Origin: Meinhardsimonia xiamenensis
Lineage (GTDB): Bacteria > Pseudomonadota > Alphaproteobacteria > Rhodobacterales > Rhodobacteraceae
DNA: 64,000 bases
Assembly (NCBI RefSeq): GCF_900102905.1
Contig: NZ_FNFV01000007.1
Location: 1-64,000, forward strand
Direction: 5' to 3'
The notes beneath the pieces were generated by a model. That model was not told the origin of the DNA and did not search any database. It saw only the letters and a program-made list of their open reading frames with translations. Shown here piece by piece: positions 7,527 through 15,471 of this stretch. Position 1 is the stretch's first letter. Each line of letters starts with the position of its first letter. A program made the position numbers and the translations under genes.

Positions 7527-8273
7527 ATGCCGAAGAAGGGTTCGAGAAGCAGCTCGGGGCGGGGCTTGCGCGACCTGAAGGTGCGCGTGAAGACGGCGCG
7601 CGGCCGCAAGCTCAGCTCGACCCGCTGGCTGGAGCGGCAACTCAACGACCCCTATGTGCGCCGGGCGAAGGCGGAAGGCTATCGCGGGCGAGCGGCCTAC
7701 AAGCTCATCGAGCTTGACGACCGTTTCGACTTCCTGCGTCCCGGAGCGCGGGTGGTGGATCTCGGCTGCGCGCCCGGAGGCTGGTTGCAGGTGGCGGTGG
7801 CGCGGGTCAATGCGCTGGGCGAGCGCAAGGGCAAACCCGTTGGCCGCGTCATCGGTATAGATTTGCAGGAGGTCGAGCCGGTTCCCGGCGCGGAAATCCA
7901 TCAGCTCGACTTTCTCTCGGAGGGCGCCGACGAGAGGGTCAAGGCGTGGCTTGGCGGGACGGCCGATGTGGTGATGTCCGACATGGCAGCGGCGAGTTCC
8001 GGCCACAGGCAGACCGACCATCTGCGGATCGTGGCGCTGTGCGAGGCGGCGGCGGAGCTGGCCTTCGACGTTCTGGAGCCGGGCGGCACCTTCGTGGCCA
8101 AGGTGCTCGCCGGTGGCGCCGAAGGCGAACTTCAGACCCGCCTCAAGCGGGCTTTCGCCAAGGTGGCCAATGTCAAGCCGCCGGCGAGCCGGGCCGACAG
8201 TTCCGAGAAATATGTGGTTGCGACCGGGTTCCGCGGGCGAGGGACGGACCGCGACGAAGGCGCGCAAGCTTGA
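7527..8273 (+). CDS. rlmE: 23S rRNA (uridine-2'-O)-methyltransferase RlmE (FtsJ)
   Basis: The 248-residue protein has the RrmJ/FtsJ fold. It contains [20 protein letters not shown] before the SAM site, the SAM-binding motif [36 protein letters not shown] with the catalytic Asp, and [12 protein letters not shown] with the catalytic Lys. It methylates U2552 (E. coli numbering) of 23S rRNA during late 50S assembly. The N-terminus has a basic extension ([20 protein letters not shown]), common in alphaproteobacterial members. It follows ppx in the same direction, and the next gene starts 33 bp after its stop. Confidence 0.95.
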   Translation: MPKKGSRSSSGRGLRDLKVRVKTARGRKLSSTRWLERQLNDPYVRRAKAEGYRGRAAYKLIELDDRFDFLRPGARVVDLGCAPGGWLQVAVARVNALGERKGKPVGRVIGIDLQEVEPVPGAEIHQLDFLSEGADERVKAWLGGTADVVMSDMAAASSGHRQTDHLRIVALCEAAAELAFDVLEPGGTFVAKVLAGGAEGELQTRLKRAFAKVANVKPPASRADSSEKYVVATGFRGRGTDRDEGAQA

Positions 8274-8305
8274 CCGAGGGGCATCGGGGGTGGTCTGGTC
8301 GCCCC

Positions 8306-9580
8306 ATGTCGCCGGTTTTCCTGCGTCTTGCGACGCTCCTGCTGGCGCTGTGCGCGCCAGCGCCGCCGTTGTCGGCCATGGACGACACCGGCGGGCGGCT
8401 GCATGTCGGGGTGCTCGCCTACCGCGGGGCCGAGATCACGCGCGAGCGCTGGGGGCCGGTCGCCGAGGCCTGGGAGGCGGCGCTTCCGGGCGTGAGCGTC
8501 GAGATTCTGCCTCTCACCCTGCAGGGGATGGAAACGGCGCTTCTGCAGCGGCGGGTGGACGTGGTGGCCACCAACCCCGGTCATTTTGCCGCGCTCGAGG
8601 AGCGGTTCGATCTTGCCGCCATCGCCACCCGCGTCGTGCTGGCGCCGGGGGTGCCGGACGGGCTGGTACATCTCGGCTCGGCGGTGGTGGTGCGGGCCGA
8701 CTCGGGGCTCGAGTATCTGCGCGATCTGCGCGGCCGCCGCGTGGCGGCGGTAAGTGCAGACGCCTTCGGCGGCTTCATGCTGGCCTGGGAGGAGATGACC
8801 GCGCAGCAGATCGATCCTTTCGCGGACCTCGGCGAGCTGGTCTTCACCGGCTTCCCGCTCGATGCCATCATCGACGCGGTACTCGCCGGTGAGGTGGATG
8901 CCGGAATCGTGCGCGCCGGCCTGCTGGAGAGCATGGTTGCGGAAGGGCGGATCGAGGCCGGGGCGCTGCGCGTGCTGCAGCCGCGCAGTGTGGAAGGTTT
9001 TCCTTTCGCGACGACGACGCGGCTCTACCCCGAATGGCCGCTCGCGGTGACGCCCTGGATGGGGCGACATGAAGCCGGGACATTCCTGCGCGCCAGTCTC
9101 GACATGCCACTGGAGTCAACCGGCATGGGCTGGACCGCGGCACAGGCCTATCAGCCGGCACGCCGTCTCCTCGCGGAGTTTCGCGCGGCGCAGGCGGCGC
9201 GGGACGCGGGCGGGCCTTTCGCTCTGTGGGCATGGATCGTTGGCGCGGCGCTGGTTCTCGCCGCGATTCTCGCGGGTCTGGCGGTATTCGCTTACGGCGC
9301 GGATCGCCGGCGGCACCCGGCCAGTGCGGAACACCGGGAAGCGCGCGACGCGCGGCGGCGTCTGGCCGGCCTGACCGCGCGCGAGCGGCAGGTGCTTGCG
9401 CTGGTGGCGCAGGGGCTGTCGAGCAAGGAGATGGCCGCTCGTCTGGGGGTCTCACTGAAGACCGTGGAATATCATCGCGGCAACATCCTGAAGAAGACCG
9501 GCGCCCGTTCGGCGGCCGATCTGGCGAGGCTGGCGACCCTGGCGCAGCTCTCCGGCGATGACTCGTCCCGGGCCGGCTGA
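8306..9580 (+). CDS. Membrane one-component regulator: PhnD-like periplasmic sensor, TM segment, LuxR HTH
   Basis: This 424-residue protein has three parts. Residues 1-24 form a signal or anchor segment. Residues about 30-290 form a periplasmic PhnD-type binding domain (LHVGVLAYRGAEITRERWGP, VDVVATNPGHFAAL, GRRVAAVSADAFGGFML). After one transmembrane helix (about 305-332) comes a LuxR/FixJ helix-turn-helix (about 356-411, LTARERQVLALVAQGLSSKE and LGVSLKTVEYHRGNILKKTG). The same sensor fold occurs in TtrS-type histidine kinases, whose partner TtrR has a LuxR-type output. Here sensor and DNA-binding output are on one chain without kinase or receiver domain, so ligand binding would act directly across the membrane. 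The ligand is unknown. The start at 8306 is where the hydrophobic signal begins. Confidence 0.8.
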   Translation: MSPVFLRLATLLLALCAPAPPLSAMDDTGGRLHVGVLAYRGAEITRERWGPVAEAWEAALPGVSVEILPLTLQGMETALLQRRVDVVATNPGHFAALEERFDLAAIATRVVLAPGVPDGLVHLGSAVVVRADSGLEYLRDLRGRRVAAVSADAFGGFMLAWEEMTAQQIDPFADLGELVFTGFPLDAIIDAVLAGEVDAGIVRAGLLESMVAEGRIEAGALRVLQPRSVEGFPFATTTRLYPEWPLAVTPWMGRHEAGTFLRASLDMPLESTGMGWTAAQAYQPARRLLAEFRAAQAARDAGGPFALWAWIVGAALVLAAILAGLAVFAYGADRRRHPASAEHREARDARRRLAGLTARERQVLALVAQGLSSKEMAARLGVSLKTVEYHRGNILKKTGARSAADLARLATLAQLSGDDSSRAG

Positions 9581-10086
9581 TCGGCGCCCGGCAATGGCGC
9601 CCGGCGCATCCCGGGAAAAACCCTTGCCTTTCGCAGGGGAAAATCAGGGGGACACACGGGTTTGCGGCATCTTCGGTGCAAGGCATGTTCACTTCGACCG
9701 CGGTTGCGAGGCCCCCACTCACGGAACCGTCGCCTGAGCGGTGACAGCGGCCTGCGGCAGAGGGAAGCTGCAGGTGCCGCGCAGGCGGCCGATGACCGGG
9801 GCGCACAGCGCCGTGCGGGCTGCCGTTGCCTCCAGCGGCGTCCCCACCCGGTCGCCGCGCGGAGCCAGCGGCGGGTCGGGCGGTCAGGAAGGCGGCGCCG
9901 GTCGTGGGGACGGATCGGCGCCGCCTTCCCGCTTGGCCGGGCGCGTTCGAGACGGCCCCTTCGCAGGGTTTCCGAGAGAAACGCTTGACGGATGGCGTGC
10001 GACGTCAGCCGCTGCGTGGCGGAGCGGCGGTGGTTGCGGGGGGGAGGGATGCCGCGCGGTGCACGACGATCGGCGAAGGGTGCCTG
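9581..10086. other. 506-bp gap with no convincing gene; perfect 13-bp inverted repeat
   Basis: Open frames here have shadow-like composition and no recognisable domain. The visible structure is a perfect inverted repeat GGAAGGCGGCGCC (9888-9900) and GGCGCCGCCTTCC (9918-9930) with a 17-nt loop. It lacks a U-tract on either strand, so it is a weak terminator candidate for the convergent genes ending at 9580 and 10087. A direct repeat GGCGCCCGGC occurs twice near 9584-9607. Confidence 0.4.
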
Positions 10087-10656
10087 TCAGGAACCCCAGC
10101 TGCGGACGGGACCGCAATCCATGTGCACGAAGTTCGAACGTGAATACTTGCCCACGCCCCCGGCCTGACAGGCGGCGGCGGCGCGGAAAAGCTGATGGAC
10201 CGAACGCGACGCAAGGCGCACATCGGCGGCCTCGCCGCGCAAATGTCGGGAGTTCTTTGCGACGCCACGCGATCTTTGGCGCAGCATGGCGTTTGTCTTC
10301 GGTGTCCTGTAGCCCGAAAGCAGCAGGTAGGGTTCGCTCACGTCGAGCAGCCGGTGGGCTGCGGCGAGGATGTCGAGCGTGCGCACATCCATGGTGTGCG
10401 TCTTGTCCTCGCGCCAGTCGCGCATGAAGTAATTGACCTCGGTCAGCACCTCGGGGATGTACTCCCCGTCGATCCAGTAGATCGTGTCGATCGACTCGCC
10501 CGTGCGCCCTGAGTACATGCGCAGTCGCCGGATATCTCCGGCGCCACGCAGAAATCCGGCTGCCTTCGAGAAAGTTGGCGCGGCGGTCACGGCCGTTGCC
10601 GCGAAAGCGCCGAGCAGGGCGCGTCGAGACATGCTCGCAAAGCGCGGATTCGCCAT
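10087..10656 (-). CDS. DUF882 / YcbK (MepK-like) peptidase M15-superfamily protein, Tat-exported
   Basis: The 189-residue protein carries a twin-arginine signal (SMSRRALLGAFAATAVTA). Its DUF882 domain has metal-ligand residues typical of M15 peptidases: the SRHLRGEAADVR segment (His-x6-Asp) and the C-terminal NFVHMDCGPVR His. In E. coli the homologue MepK (YcbK) is a murein endopeptidase that cuts 3-3 cross-links. Here the gene is divergent from an L,D-transpeptidase that makes such cross-links, repeating the E. coli ycbB-ycbK adjacency. The start at 10656 was chosen; the in-frame ATG at 10632 would leave the Tat motif at the very N-terminus and is also possible. Confidence 0.88.
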   Translation of the reverse strand: MANPRFASMSRRALLGAFAATAVTAAPTFSKAAGFLRGAGDIRRLRMYSGRTGESIDTIYWIDGEYIPEVLTEVNYFMRDWREDKTHTMDVRTLDILAAAHRLLDVSEPYLLLSGYRTPKTNAMLRQRSRGVAKNSRHLRGEAADVRLASRSVHQLFRAAAACQAGGVGKYSRSNFVHMDCGPVRSWGS

Positions 10657-11007
10657 CGTTCTGTCTCTGTCCCGTTCCTGCCACGCCAACCGTCGTTTCC
10701 GGCGGCGCTCTTCGCCTCGTCCCCCAGACGCCTGGAATGTATGGCACATCGCGCCTGCCCGACCAAGGGGGCGGCGGCACATGAGTCGCCGGCTTACCGA
10801 GATCGGCAAAATTCTGCCAAGATTTCGTGACGATTCCGTTTCGTTCCGCGTGGTGCTGGCGGCGGGCGGATGTGGCGGTGGTGTTGCCGCATTGCTACAG
10901 CATCTGGTGGTGACAATTCCGTGAAACCTTCGCGCGGCGGGAGAGGTTAGGGTAACATCATCGCGTGACGGCGCTTCACGAACGGATTTGAACGCGGAGG
11001 TATTGGC
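10657..11007. other. Divergent promoter region between DUF882 and L,D-transpeptidase genes
   Basis: These 351 bases hold the divergent promoters. A 47-codon open frame (10781-10924, +) begins with ATG but has no ribosome site or recognised similarity, so it is not called. No clear operator palindrome is visible. Confidence 0.4.
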
Positions 11008-12678
11008 ATGACGGCAAGGAGGGCGCTTGGGGCCTGGGCAGCGATTCGGAGCGGTGCACTGGGCGCACTGGCCACCTTGGCGACGGCCGCGACGGGCCTT
11101 TCGCTTCCCTCTGCGGCGGCGGCCTCGGCCGGGGTGTCCGCTGAGCTTGCCGCGCGTCTCACGCCATTCATGATCGCCGTCGCCGAGACCGCCGCACAGG
11201 ATCGCGAGATTGCCGCCTTCTACCGGGCCAACGGATACCGCCCGATCTGGACCGGCGGCGACGAGGATGATCGCCGGCGGCTCGAGGCGCTCCTGTCGGC
11301 GATTGCGCGCGCCGAAGACCATGCGCTGCCGCGGGCGCGCTTCGAGCAGGCGCTGCGCCGCGCCGGGCTTGATCGTATCGCGACCCAGCGGGAGATGGGC
11401 CGCGCGGAAGTGGCGTTGTCGCGGATATTCCTCGACTACGCCAAGGCCGTGCACTCGGGGCTTCTCACGCCGAGCGCGATCGACCCGGGCATCGAGCGAA
11501 AGCCGCCGGAGCTGGACAGGCGCGCGCTTCTCGAGCGCGTGGCTGCGGCGGATGATCCCGCCCCGCTTCTGCGCAGCCTTGCGCCGCGGTCGCCCGAATA
11601 CGCGCGGCTGATGCGCGCGAAGCGCGAACTCGAGGCACAGCTCGCCCGGGGTGGCTGGGGACCGAGGGTACCGGCCTCCTCGCTGCGGCCGGGTGACCAA
11701 GGCGCGGCCGTGGTCGCCCTGCGCGACAGGCTCGTCGCGATGGGCTACATGGAGAGGTCGCTTTCGGCGGTCTATGACGGGAAGCTGCAGCAGGCGGTGC
11801 AGGCCTTTCAGCTGGATCATGGACTTCCCGCCGACGGGATCGCCGGGGGCGCAACCATCAGGGAGATCAACAGGGACATCGAGGACCGCCTGCGATCCGT
11901 CTACGTCGCCATGGAGCGGGAGCGCTGGCTCAACGTCGATCGCGGCGCGCGGCATATCTGGGTGAACATCCCGGATTTCGTCGTGCGCATCATCGACAAC
12001 GGCAAGGTGACTTTCGAGACCCGGTCGGTGGTGGGCAAGAACACGTCTGACCGGCGCACGCCCGAATTCTCCGACGTCATGGAATACATGGAGATCAATC
12101 CGAACTGGAACGTGCCGCGCTCGATCGCCGTGAAGGAGTACCTGCCCTCGATCATCGCCTCCGGCGGAGCGGCGGCGCGTCATTTGCAGCTGATCGACAG
12201 CCGCGGGAATGTGGTGAGCCGCGCGGCGGTGGACTACGCGCGGTACTCGCCGTCGAATTTCCCGTACGATCTGCGCCAGCCGCCCGGTGATGGCAATGCG
12301 CTGGGGCTGGTGAAGTTCATGTTCCCCAATCCGCACAACATCTATCTGCACGACACGCCCGCGAAGTCGCTGTTCGAGCGCGACCGGCGCGATTTCAGCC
12401 ATGGGTGCATCCGTCTGCACAAGCCGTTCGAGTTCGCCTATGCGCTGCTCGCGCGACAGGTCAGCGACCCCGTGCGCTATTTCCATGAGCGGCTGGAGAG
12501 CGGGCGGCTCACGCGGGTGGATCTCGAGCAGCCGGTGCCGGTGCATATCGTCTACCGCACCGCCTACACGTCGGCGCGGGGGAAACTGATCTTCCGCGAC
12601 GATGTCTATGGTCGTGATGCGAAGGTCTTTGCGGCGCTCGAGGCGCAAGGCGTGCGCGTGCCCCGGCCGGGCAGCTGA
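11008..12678 (+). CDS. L,D-transpeptidase of the YcbB/LdtD type with peptidoglycan-binding domain
   Basis: The 556-residue protein has an N-terminal signal or anchor segment and a scaffold domain. A peptidoglycan-binding domain follows (about 231-290, SLRPGDQGAAVVALRDRLVA and VYDGKLQQAVQAFQLDHGLP). The C-terminal YkuD catalytic domain has the motif FSHGCIRLHKP with nucleophile Cys467. Such enzymes form 3-3 (mDAP-mDAP) cross-links in peptidoglycan and attach proteins to it. The length and order match E. coli LdtD (YcbB). The start at 11008 follows GGAGG. The divergent DUF882 peptidase gene upstream probably cuts the same bonds. Confidence 0.92.
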   Translation: MTARRALGAWAAIRSGALGALATLATAATGLSLPSAAAASAGVSAELAARLTPFMIAVAETAAQDREIAAFYRANGYRPIWTGGDEDDRRRLEALLSAIARAEDHALPRARFEQALRRAGLDRIATQREMGRAEVALSRIFLDYAKAVHSGLLTPSAIDPGIERKPPELDRRALLERVAAADDPAPLLRSLAPRSPEYARLMRAKRELEAQLARGGWGPRVPASSLRPGDQGAAVVALRDRLVAMGYMERSLSAVYDGKLQQAVQAFQLDHGLPADGIAGGATIREINRDIEDRLRSVYVAMERERWLNVDRGARHIWVNIPDFVVRIIDNGKVTFETRSVVGKNTSDRRTPEFSDVMEYMEINPNWNVPRSIAVKEYLPSIIASGGAAARHLQLIDSRGNVVSRAAVDYARYSPSNFPYDLRQPPGDGNALGLVKFMFPNPHNIYLHDTPAKSLFERDRRDFSHGCIRLHKPFEFAYALLARQVSDPVRYFHERLESGRLTRVDLEQPVPVHIVYRTAYTSARGKLIFRDDVYGRDAKVFAALEAQGVRVPRPGS

Positions 12679-12806
12679 GCTGCGGAGGGCGCGCGGCGCT
12701 CTTGCGGCGGCAGAACCGCCTTTGCTCGGGCAGTGACATCGCGAAACCTGTTTCCATCGCGTGCCAAAGTCACTAAATCAGCGCCGAGCAAGGGGACGGG
12801 GTGTCC

Positions 12807-13073
12807 ATGACCGAGACTGTTCGAGACAGGGTTCTGGCGATCATCGCCGAGCAGGCGGTGCTGGAGGTGGGCGACGTGACGCCGGAGCTGACGCTGGAAG
12901 ATCTGGGGATTGACAGCCTGGGGCTCGTGGAGTCGATCTTCGCCATCGAGGAAGCCTTCGACATTCAGGTGCCCTTCAACGCCAATGACCCGGCGTCGAG
13001 CGAATTCGACATCTCTTCGGTGGGAGCAATCATCGCCGCGGTCGAGAAGCTGGTGAAAGACCAGAAGGGATGA
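12807..13073 (+). CDS. Acyl carrier protein
   Basis: This 88-residue acidic protein contains the phosphopantetheine attachment motif DLGIDSLGLVE, with Ser37 as the 4'-phosphopantetheine site. It is not the housekeeping AcpP type (DSLD): the motif is DSLGLVE and a C-terminal extension differs. The ATG at 12807 is preferred to the GTG at 12801, being 11 nt after the GGGG of the ribosome site; the GTG start would add two residues. It overlaps the start of the ketosynthase gene (ATGA), so the two are translationally coupled and probably work together. Confidence 0.9.
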   Translation: MTETVRDRVLAIIAEQAVLEVGDVTPELTLEDLGIDSLGLVESIFAIEEAFDIQVPFNANDPASSEFDISSVGAIIAAVEKLVKDQKG

Positions 13074-14278
13074 GGCGGGTCGTCATCACCGGCGCGGGTA
13101 CGATCAACCCGCTTGGTCACAATGTTCCCGACACGCTCGAGGCCATGCGCGAGGGGCGCTGCGGAATCGGGCCGCTCGAGATGCGCGATGTGGAGCGGCT
13201 GTCGATCCGCGTCGGCGGGCAGGTGAAGGGGTATGACCCCGAGGCCGAATTCAATCGTCAGCAGATCGCCCTTTATGACCGTTTCACGCAGTTTGCGCTG
13301 ATTTCGGCGCGCGAGGCGCTGGCACAGGCGGGGCTGACATTCGAGGGGCAGCTGGCGGCGCGTTCGGGTGTCGTGCTGGGCACCTCGGGCGGCGGTCTGA
13401 ATACCCAGGACGAAAACTATCGAGCCGTCTACGAGGAGGGAAAGAACCGCGTTCATCCCTTCGTGGTGCCCAAGCTCATGAACAATGCCGCCACGAGCCA
13501 CGTGTCGATGACCTACAACATCAAGGGTCCGTCATTCACGGTGGCCACCGCCTGCGCCTCCTCCAACCACGCCATGGGGCAAGCGTTCCAGCTGATCCGT
13601 TACGGCATGGCTGACGTGATGATCACCGGCGGCTCGGAGGCGATGCTCTGCTTCGGCGGCGTCAAGGCGTGGGAAGGCCTGCGGGTGATGTCGCGGGATG
13701 CCTGCCGGCCGTTCTCGGCCAACCGCAGCGGCATGGTGCAGGGGGAGGGCGCCGCGGTGTTCGTCTTCGAGGAATACGAGCATGCCCGTGCGCGAGGCGC
13801 GGACATCCTGGCGGAGGTCATCGGCTTTGCCATGACTTCCGATGCGGCTGATATCGTCATGCCGTCAAAACAGGGCGCGGCACGGGCGATCGCCGGGGCG
13901 ATGGCCGATGCGCGCGTCGATCCCGAAGAGGTGGGCTACATCAACGCGCACGGCACCGGCACGGCGGCGAACGACAAGACCGAATGCGCCGCCGTCGCCG
14001 ACGTCTTCGGTCATCACGCCGATCGGCTTATGATCTCCTCCACCAAGTCCATGCACGGCCATCTGATCGGCGGGACCGGGGCGGTGGAGCTTCTGGCCTG
14101 CATCATGGCGCTGCGGGACGGGATCATCGCCCCGACGATCGGCTATGAGGAGCCTGATCCCGAATGCGCGCTCGATGTCGTGCCGAACGAGGCGCGCGAG
14201 GCGAAGGTGGAGGTGTGCCTCTCGAATGCCTTCGCCTTCGGCGGGCTCAACGCGGTTCTGGCGCTGAGAAAGGTCTGA
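13070..14278 (+). CDS. Beta-ketoacyl-ACP synthase, KAS II (FabF)-like
   Basis: The 402-residue thiolase-fold condensing enzyme has the Cys-His-His triad: Cys162 in TVATACASSNHAMG, His294 in INAHGTGTAAND and His331 in STKSMHGHLIGGTGAVE. It condenses malonyl-ACP with acyl-ACP. It overlaps its dedicated ACP by 4 bp and no other fatty-acid synthesis gene (fabD, fabG) is near, so it is likely an accessory system, not the primary FabF. Candidates would be a specialised lipid or a very-long acyl chain, but nothing in the window identifies the product. Confidence 0.9.
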   Translation: MRRVVITGAGTINPLGHNVPDTLEAMREGRCGIGPLEMRDVERLSIRVGGQVKGYDPEAEFNRQQIALYDRFTQFALISAREALAQAGLTFEGQLAARSGVVLGTSGGGLNTQDENYRAVYEEGKNRVHPFVVPKLMNNAATSHVSMTYNIKGPSFTVATACASSNHAMGQAFQLIRYGMADVMITGGSEAMLCFGGVKAWEGLRVMSRDACRPFSANRSGMVQGEGAAVFVFEEYEHARARGADILAEVIGFAMTSDAADIVMPSKQGAARAIAGAMADARVDPEEVGYINAHGTGTAANDKTECAAVADVFGHHADRLMISSTKSMHGHLIGGTGAVELLACIMALRDGIIAPTIGYEEPDPECALDVVPNEAREAKVEVCLSNAFAFGGLNAVLALRKV

Positions 14279-14323
14279 GGCGCGGCGCAGACCGAGCGCG
14301 CCGCGCCCCCAGAGCTTCTCGGA

Positions 14324-15010
14324 TCAGTTGCCGCCTTCGGTTGCTGCTGCCCCGGCGGCGGCCTGGGCCGCGAGCCGGTCCTGCAACGCCTTGTAGCCGG
14401 CGGTGAAGCCCTTGAGCGACATCTTCAGCTCAACCGGCCGCCCGGGTGCGGCAACGGCAAAGATCGACACCGTCGCAGAAGCGCCCTTGCGGAACTGGTC
14501 GATCTCGGCCTCGGTGAAGCCGATGCGTGCGATGCAGCCGATGCGCGAGCACCAGCTGAAGGGGTAACGCCGCGGCGTGCCACCGTCCACGCTGAGCGAG
14601 AGCTGCTGGGTCAGCAGGGTTTCGAGAGGTGTCACCACCGTGGCGCCGGCCACGGCAGGCCCTTGCGGCTGGGGCAGGGGGAAGAGGTTGATCTCGGCCA
14701 CCGAATTGCCCGCATCGTCCCGCAAAAGCTGATACAGCTGACACGGGTCGTCCGGCGTCTCTGCGCCCGACCTGGTGCGCACGCAGCGGATTTCCCAGTC
14801 GCCATGGGTTTCGGCGACGTAGATCGTGCCGGCCGCGGTGGCCGGATCCTCGCCGAGGTTGAGCGCCAACGGGTCGGCCGGGCTGCCGCTCTCGCCGGTT
14901 GAAGCGGTATCGGACGCGGCGTCGGCGCCGCTCTCCTGTGCCGCGGTGGGCAGGGCGAGGGCCAGTGCGAGCGCTGTGGCAAGCCATGGCAGGCGTGAAG
15001 ATAGGATCAT
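14324..15010 (-). CDS. Invasion-associated locus B (IalB)-family exported protein
   Basis: The 228-residue protein has a signal peptide (SRLPWLATALALALALPTAA). A low-complexity Ala/Asp/Ser linker follows, then an IalB-like domain: YVAETHGDWEIRCVR, DDPCQLYQLLRDDAGNSVAE, TPRRYPFSWCSRIGCIARIG, FTEAEIDQFRKG. Four conserved cysteines likely form disulfides. IalB proteins are common, mostly uncharacterised periplasmic or surface proteins of alphaproteobacteria. The name comes from Bartonella invasion, but the family is not specific for pathogens. The start at 15010 has a GGGGGTGAC ribosome site. It is convergent with the ketosynthase gene. Confidence 0.85.
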   Translation of the reverse strand: MILSSRLPWLATALALALALPTAAQESGADAASDTASTGESGSPADPLALNLGEDPATAAGTIYVAETHGDWEIRCVRTRSGAETPDDPCQLYQLLRDDAGNSVAEINLFPLPQPQGPAVAGATVVTPLETLLTQQLSLSVDGGTPRRYPFSWCSRIGCIARIGFTEAEIDQFRKGASATVSIFAVAAPGRPVELKMSLKGFTAGYKALQDRLAAQAAAGAAATEGGN

Positions 15011-15170
15011 GTCACCCCCGGGTGATGCTGGAATTACCAACGTGCGGTTAGCACGCGCTTGCGGCAATGTCAGCGCCGATCTCCCTCGCCGGGACAATTC
15101 CGGCCAAAATGCGCCGGGAACGCCGAGCGGCGATGCGGCCAGCGAACAAGGGAGACCGTGCGCACAATCG

Positions 15171-15234
15171 AAAAGGGCCCGTGGGCCCTTTCCGCTTCGT
15201 CTCTCCCTGCCGGACTGGCCGACCTCGTCGTTGT
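15171..15234 (-). ncRNA. Candidate small RNA of about 65 nt (unverified)
   Basis: On the minus strand, -35-like TTGACC (15264-15269) and -10-like TAGCCT (15241-15246) are spaced by 17 nt. About 60 nt further is a hairpin with a 9-bp stem (15172-15180 and 15183-15191) and a terminal UUUU tail. This promoter-to-terminator arrangement would make a transcript from about 15234 to 15171. It resembles no named RNA family that I recognise. Only the TTGACC box is a good match; the -10 is weak. Confidence 0.3.
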
Positions 15235-15318
15235 GCGGGGAGGCTAGGCGCTTTCCCCTTGTCGGTCAACAGGTTTTGCTGCCGCAGCCGCGAGAGATGA
15301 CTGCCGCGGCGCGGCGAG

Positions 15319-15346
15319 AAAAAAGGCCGCGCCTGCGGGCGCGGCC
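15319..15346 (-). terminator. Orphan minus-strand intrinsic terminator
   Basis: A perfect 9-bp stem GGCCGCGCC (15325-15333) and GGCGCGGCC (15338-15346) with a TGCG loop is followed, on the minus strand, by six U residues (AAAAAA at 15319-15324). The only gene reaching this area from the right is on the plus strand, so the terminator lacks an obvious client. Confidence 0.75.
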
Positions 15347-15471
15347 AGTCGACAGGGAGGAAGTCGCCGCGACGGATGACGCCATGACCGCCGCGATGCA
15401 TCTGACACTGGCAGAGAAGGGTTAAGGATGTATGCTGCCCGCGCACGCAACGGCGATGGACGGGAACAGGC

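Larger units (their letters stand above)
15011..15471. other. 461-bp non-coding gap with two minus-strand terminators and a promoter-like element
   Basis: No protein gene is convincing here. On the minus strand there is an intrinsic terminator at 15319-15346, a promoter-like element (TTGACC at 15264-15269, 17-nt spacer, AGGCTA complement of TAGCCT at 15241-15246), and a second terminator at 15171-15191. No annotated minus-strand gene lies just upstream, so the gap is a candidate home of one or two small RNAs. Confidence 0.5.

Noticed and set aside
9741-10427. 228-codon plus-strand frame in the gap after the LuxR-type regulator
   Set aside because: Arg/Gly-rich shadow composition and overlap with the DUF882 gene on the other strand.
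10781-10924. 47-codon open frame between the DUF882 and L,D-transpeptidase genes
   Set aside because: No ribosome site and no recognisable similarity; it lies in a divergent promoter region.
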